Source: Caproiciproducens sp. NJN-50
GTDB taxonomy: Bacteria; Bacillota; Clostridia; Oscillospirales; Acutalibacteraceae
Assembly (NCBI RefSeq): GCF_004103755.1
Contig: NZ_CP035283.1
Coordinates: forward strand, 1,550,001 to 1,614,000
Direction of reading: 5' to 3'
Length of the DNA: 64,000 nt
Shown: piece by piece, positions 61,840 to 64,000 of the stretch
How the letters are laid out: each line of letters opens with the position of its first letter
Numbering within the stretch: position 1 is the first letter of the stretch
The notes under the pieces: generated by a model
Seen by the model: only the letters and a program-made list of their open reading frames with translations
Databases searched by the model: none
What the model was told of the DNA's origin: nothing
Position numbers and translations under genes: made by a program

Positions 61840-62772
61840 TTGTTAATGCTGCCTTACCTGAAAAACGGGGCGAAAGAGCTGCTGGGTGATCTTCTCTATT
61901 ATGTAGCTGCAAGCGTATTGTGTGCCGTCAGCGTCAGGATGTTTACGGCTCCGAACCACATCGCGCCGGGCGGCGTGACAGGACTCAGCACCGTGATCAA
62001 TTACCTGTTCGGCCTGCCGATCGGCATGATGGGCCTGCTTCTGAACATTCCGATTTTTGTCTGGGCTATCCTGCAGATCGGCTATAAAATGGTGGGCAAA
62101 ACCATAATTGCAACTGTCTTTGTCTCAAGCGCGATCGACATCCTTTCCGTCGTTATTCCGGCTTACAGCGGCAATCCAATGCTGGCGGCGATTTTCGGAG
62201 GATTTCTGGACGGCGCCGGGCTGTCCCTGGTGTTTATGAGGGGGGCGACCACCGGCGGAACGGATTTGATTGCCAGGCTTCTGAACCGCAGGGTCCGGTT
62301 CGTTTCCATGGGCAAACTGATGCTTTGCGTTGACTTTGTGATCGTCGTGATTTCCGCGTTTGCATATCGGAGCATTGAAAGCGCATTGTATGCCCTGATT
62401 GCGATCTTCGTCTCCTCCAGAATGATCGACACGATCCTTTACGGCACGGATGTCGGAACCGGAAAAGTCATTTTTATTATCTCCGAAAAAAATGAACAGA
62501 TTGCCCAGGAAATTCTGACAGATCTGGAGCGCGGCGCGACCTATCTGGATTCCAGAGGGGCTTACACCGGAAAAAAAGGGGAAGTGCTTCTCTGTGCGGC
62601 CCGCCGGTACGAGGTAGTGAAAATCAAGGATATCGTCAGGTCGATTGACAAAAACGCGTTTCTGATCGTCGGGGACGCTGGGGAGATCACCGGCGAGGGG
62701 TTTCGGGAAGCCCGCCCGGAAGACAAAACGCTTCGTGAACTGATCCATAAATTAAAAATGCAAAGAAAATAG
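61840..62772 (+). CDS. YitT-family membrane protein with DUF2179 domain
   Basis: About 310 residues. The first ~200 hold five to six hydrophobic segments with the family pattern APNHIAPGGVTGLS and MRGATTGGTDLIARLL. The last ~80 form a soluble DUF2179 domain (GRGATYLDSRGAYTG-like stretch). Transport has been suggested for relatives, but the substrate is unknown. The start is probably TTG at 61840, six bases after GGAGG; the ATG at 61846 has a less favourable spacing of 12. It begins one base after the mrnC stop codon. Confidence 0.85.
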   Translation: MLMLPYLKNGAKELLGDLLYYVAASVLCAVSVRMFTAPNHIAPGGVTGLSTVINYLFGLPIGMMGLLLNIPIFVWAILQIGYKMVGKTIIATVFVSSAIDILSVVIPAYSGNPMLAAIFGGFLDGAGLSLVFMRGATTGGTDLIARLLNRRVRFVSMGKLMLCVDFVIVVISAFAYRSIESALYALIAIFVSSRMIDTILYGTDVGTGKVIFIISEKNEQIAQEILTDLERGATYLDSRGAYTGKKGEVLLCAARRYEVVKIKDIVRSIDKNAFLIVGDAGEITGEGFREARPEDKTLRELIHKLKMQRK

Positions 62773-62890
62773 CCGGATGAAATTTCATGTTCTCATTTTT
62801 CACGGTTCCCGCTTACATGATTCTTGCCGGCGGAACGGACCGTAAAGGTATCCTGGCGGAAATTCAAATATTGCAGAATTGGGAGTCGCC

Positions 62891-63787
62891 ATGCGAGAGC
62901 TTCGATTTACGGTTCCATCCTGCTTTCAAGGGAGCAGACTGAAGAGCTTTCTCCGCGAGTACTGCGGAATTTCCACCCGGCTCTTGGCAAAATTGAAAAG
63001 AGAGCCAATGGGGATTGCCGTAAACGGCCGGCATGCGATCGCGACCGACCGTTTGCAAAAGGGAGATCTGATTTGTCTCCGTTTGCCGCAGGACGAAAAA
63101 ATACCGGAGTCGGAAAATCTTCCTTTTCCGGTTGTTTTTGAGGATCAGGATCTTCTTGTCGTGAATAAACCGGCTGGAATGCCGATGTATCCCTGCCCCG
63201 GACACGACCGGGACAGCCTTTCGAATGCGTATTCGAATTATTGCGCGGTCCGCGGGGAACCCTCTTCTTTTCGCCCTGTTTATCGGCTCGACAGGGATAC
63301 GACGGGCCTTGTCGTATTGGCCAAGCATTCCTATGCGGCTTCCGCACTTGCGGGAAATGTCAGAAAAACCTATCTGGCGGTCTGTGAAGGGATTCTGCGG
63401 GACAGCGGAAAAATAGAACAGCCGATTGGAATGAAAGAAGGTTCACGGATTCAGCGCACTGTCCGGCCCGACGGAAGATATGCGCTTACCCGTTGGAGAA
63501 GCCTTAGCGCGGGGAATGGACTCAGCCTGTTGGCGCTCCGGCTGAAAACCGGGCGGACCCATCAGATCCGCGTTCATCTGTCGAACTGCGGGCACCCTTT
63601 GGCCGGCGATGATTTTTATGGCGGAAGTCTATCCCTGATCCGCAGGCAGGCCCTTCACTGTGCTGAAATCCGTTTTGTCCATCCGGTGACAAAACAAAAA
63701 ATCAGATTTGTTCAAAGGTTACCAGAGGATATGGAAAAGCTTTTCCTTTTTATGCAACAATCCGTATGCAAAGAAAATATTGAATAA
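62891..63787 (+). CDS. RluA-family pseudouridine synthase
   Basis: A 298-residue RNA-modifying enzyme. The catalytic-aspartate motif is YRLDRDTTGLVVLAK near residue 140, and the later block LKTGRTHQIRVHLSNCGHPLAGD is diagnostic. The N-terminal ~60 residues resemble an S4-like domain (LLAKLKREPMGIAVNG). The target position in rRNA cannot be assigned. The ATG at 62891 follows GGGAG by five bases. About 120 bases of sequence without clear signals precede it. Confidence 0.92.
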   Translation: MRELRFTVPSCFQGSRLKSFLREYCGISTRLLAKLKREPMGIAVNGRHAIATDRLQKGDLICLRLPQDEKIPESENLPFPVVFEDQDLLVVNKPAGMPMYPCPGHDRDSLSNAYSNYCAVRGEPSSFRPVYRLDRDTTGLVVLAKHSYAASALAGNVRKTYLAVCEGILRDSGKIEQPIGMKEGSRIQRTVRPDGRYALTRWRSLSAGNGLSLLALRLKTGRTHQIRVHLSNCGHPLAGDDFYGGSLSLIRRQALHCAEIRFVHPVTKQKIRFVQRLPEDMEKLFLFMQQSVCKENIE

Positions 63788-63813
63788 TATTTCAATTCAA
63801 TTTCATAAACTAC

Positions 63814-63842
63814 TTGATTTATGAATAATTATGCGTTATAAT
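63814..63842 (+). promoter_or_regulatory. Sigma-A promoter of the lipoprotein gene
   Basis: TTGATT, 17 bases, TATAAT, 48 bases before the start codon. Confidence 0.83.
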
Positions 63843-63889
63843 GCTTTACAGTCAATGATCTTATGAAATAAACAAAGGGGCTGTTTGTT

Positions 63890-64000
63890 ATGAAAAAAAC
63901 AAAGAAGCTTGCGGCGCTTTTCCTGGCGGTCGCCATGACCGCTTCTTTGGCCGCCTGTTCGCAGGGCAGCACTTCTTCCAGTGCGGCGTCTTCGGAAGCG
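63890..64000 (+). CDS. Lipoprotein, 5' part (cut by the window end)
   Basis: Only the first 37 codons are inside the window: a lysine-rich start (MKKTKKL), a hydrophobic core and a lipobox LAAC with the lipid-carrying cysteine at 23, followed by a Ser/Ala-rich linker. Such starts are typical of substrate-binding lipoproteins of ABC importers, but the function cannot be read from this part. AAAGGGG precedes the ATG, and a strong promoter lies upstream. Confidence 0.8.
   Translation, partial: MKKTKKLAALFLAVAMTASLAACSQGSTSSSAASSEA

Overview
The window is a chromosomal segment of a spore-forming, Gram-positive bacterium of the class Clostridia, most likely in the Oscillospirales (Ruminococcaceae/Oscillospiraceae). 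This placement is inferred from gene content and order: a complete spoIIIA operon and yunB, an ispH fused to ribosomal protein S1, a DUF5685 protein beside a cysteine-tailed J-protein, and L27 with a cleavable N-terminus next to its protease Prp. Shine-Dalgarno sites are strong throughout, sigma-A promoters are close to consensus, and GTG/TTG starts are common. No rRNA, tRNA, CRISPR array, prophage or defence island was seen. The only mobile element is one IS200-type insertion sequence.

Layout. 1-6.6 kb: the 3' end of a cobalamin-dependent methionine synthase, ilvD, then on the minus strand a ferredoxin, an alpha/beta hydrolase and pyruvate kinase, followed by a VanY-like membrane protein whose zinc site is degenerate. 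6.6-9.4 kb: rpmE, the IS200 element, a YigZ/IMPACT protein and a dGTPase-like HD hydrolase. 9.4-25 kb: the information-processing core dnaG-sigA-rrf2, then rpoB-rpoC, rpsL-rpsG-fusA and tuf. 25-30 kb (minus strand): a tight ppx-like/ppk1/pfkA operon linking polyphosphate to glycolysis.

30-38.6 kb: a CapA-type phosphoesterase, two FMN riboswitches in tandem ahead of a ribU riboflavin transporter, a SAM-I riboswitch ahead of metK, then recD2, comF and an mreB homologue. 38.6-41 kb: a small minus-strand gene, then a DUF5685 / J-protein / membrane-protein cluster of unknown role. 41-46.5 kb: an RpiR-type regulator with a structured leader, followed by a tightly overlapping set (HI0933-type flavoprotein, cmk, plsC, ispH-rpsA).

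46.5-64 kb: yunB, ligA, an aldose-epimerase-like gene, the eight-gene spoIIIA operon, nusB with a terminator in its leader, a TsaD-like protein, xseA-xseB-ispA, rplU-prp-rpmA, obgE, mini-RNase III, a YitT-type membrane protein, an RluA-type pseudouridine synthase, and the start of a lipoprotein gene cut by the window end.

Most of the window is conserved housekeeping sequence. The best candidates for something new are regulatory or orphan: the tandem FMN riboswitch with two different expression platforms, the leader of the RpiR-type gene with competing pairings around the ribosome site, the nusB leader terminator, the DUF5685/J-protein cluster, and two enzyme homologues (VanY-like and Ppx-like) that lack canonical active-site residues. 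All structural and functional statements come from reading the sequence and from recalled knowledge of the families. No searches or folding calculations were run.
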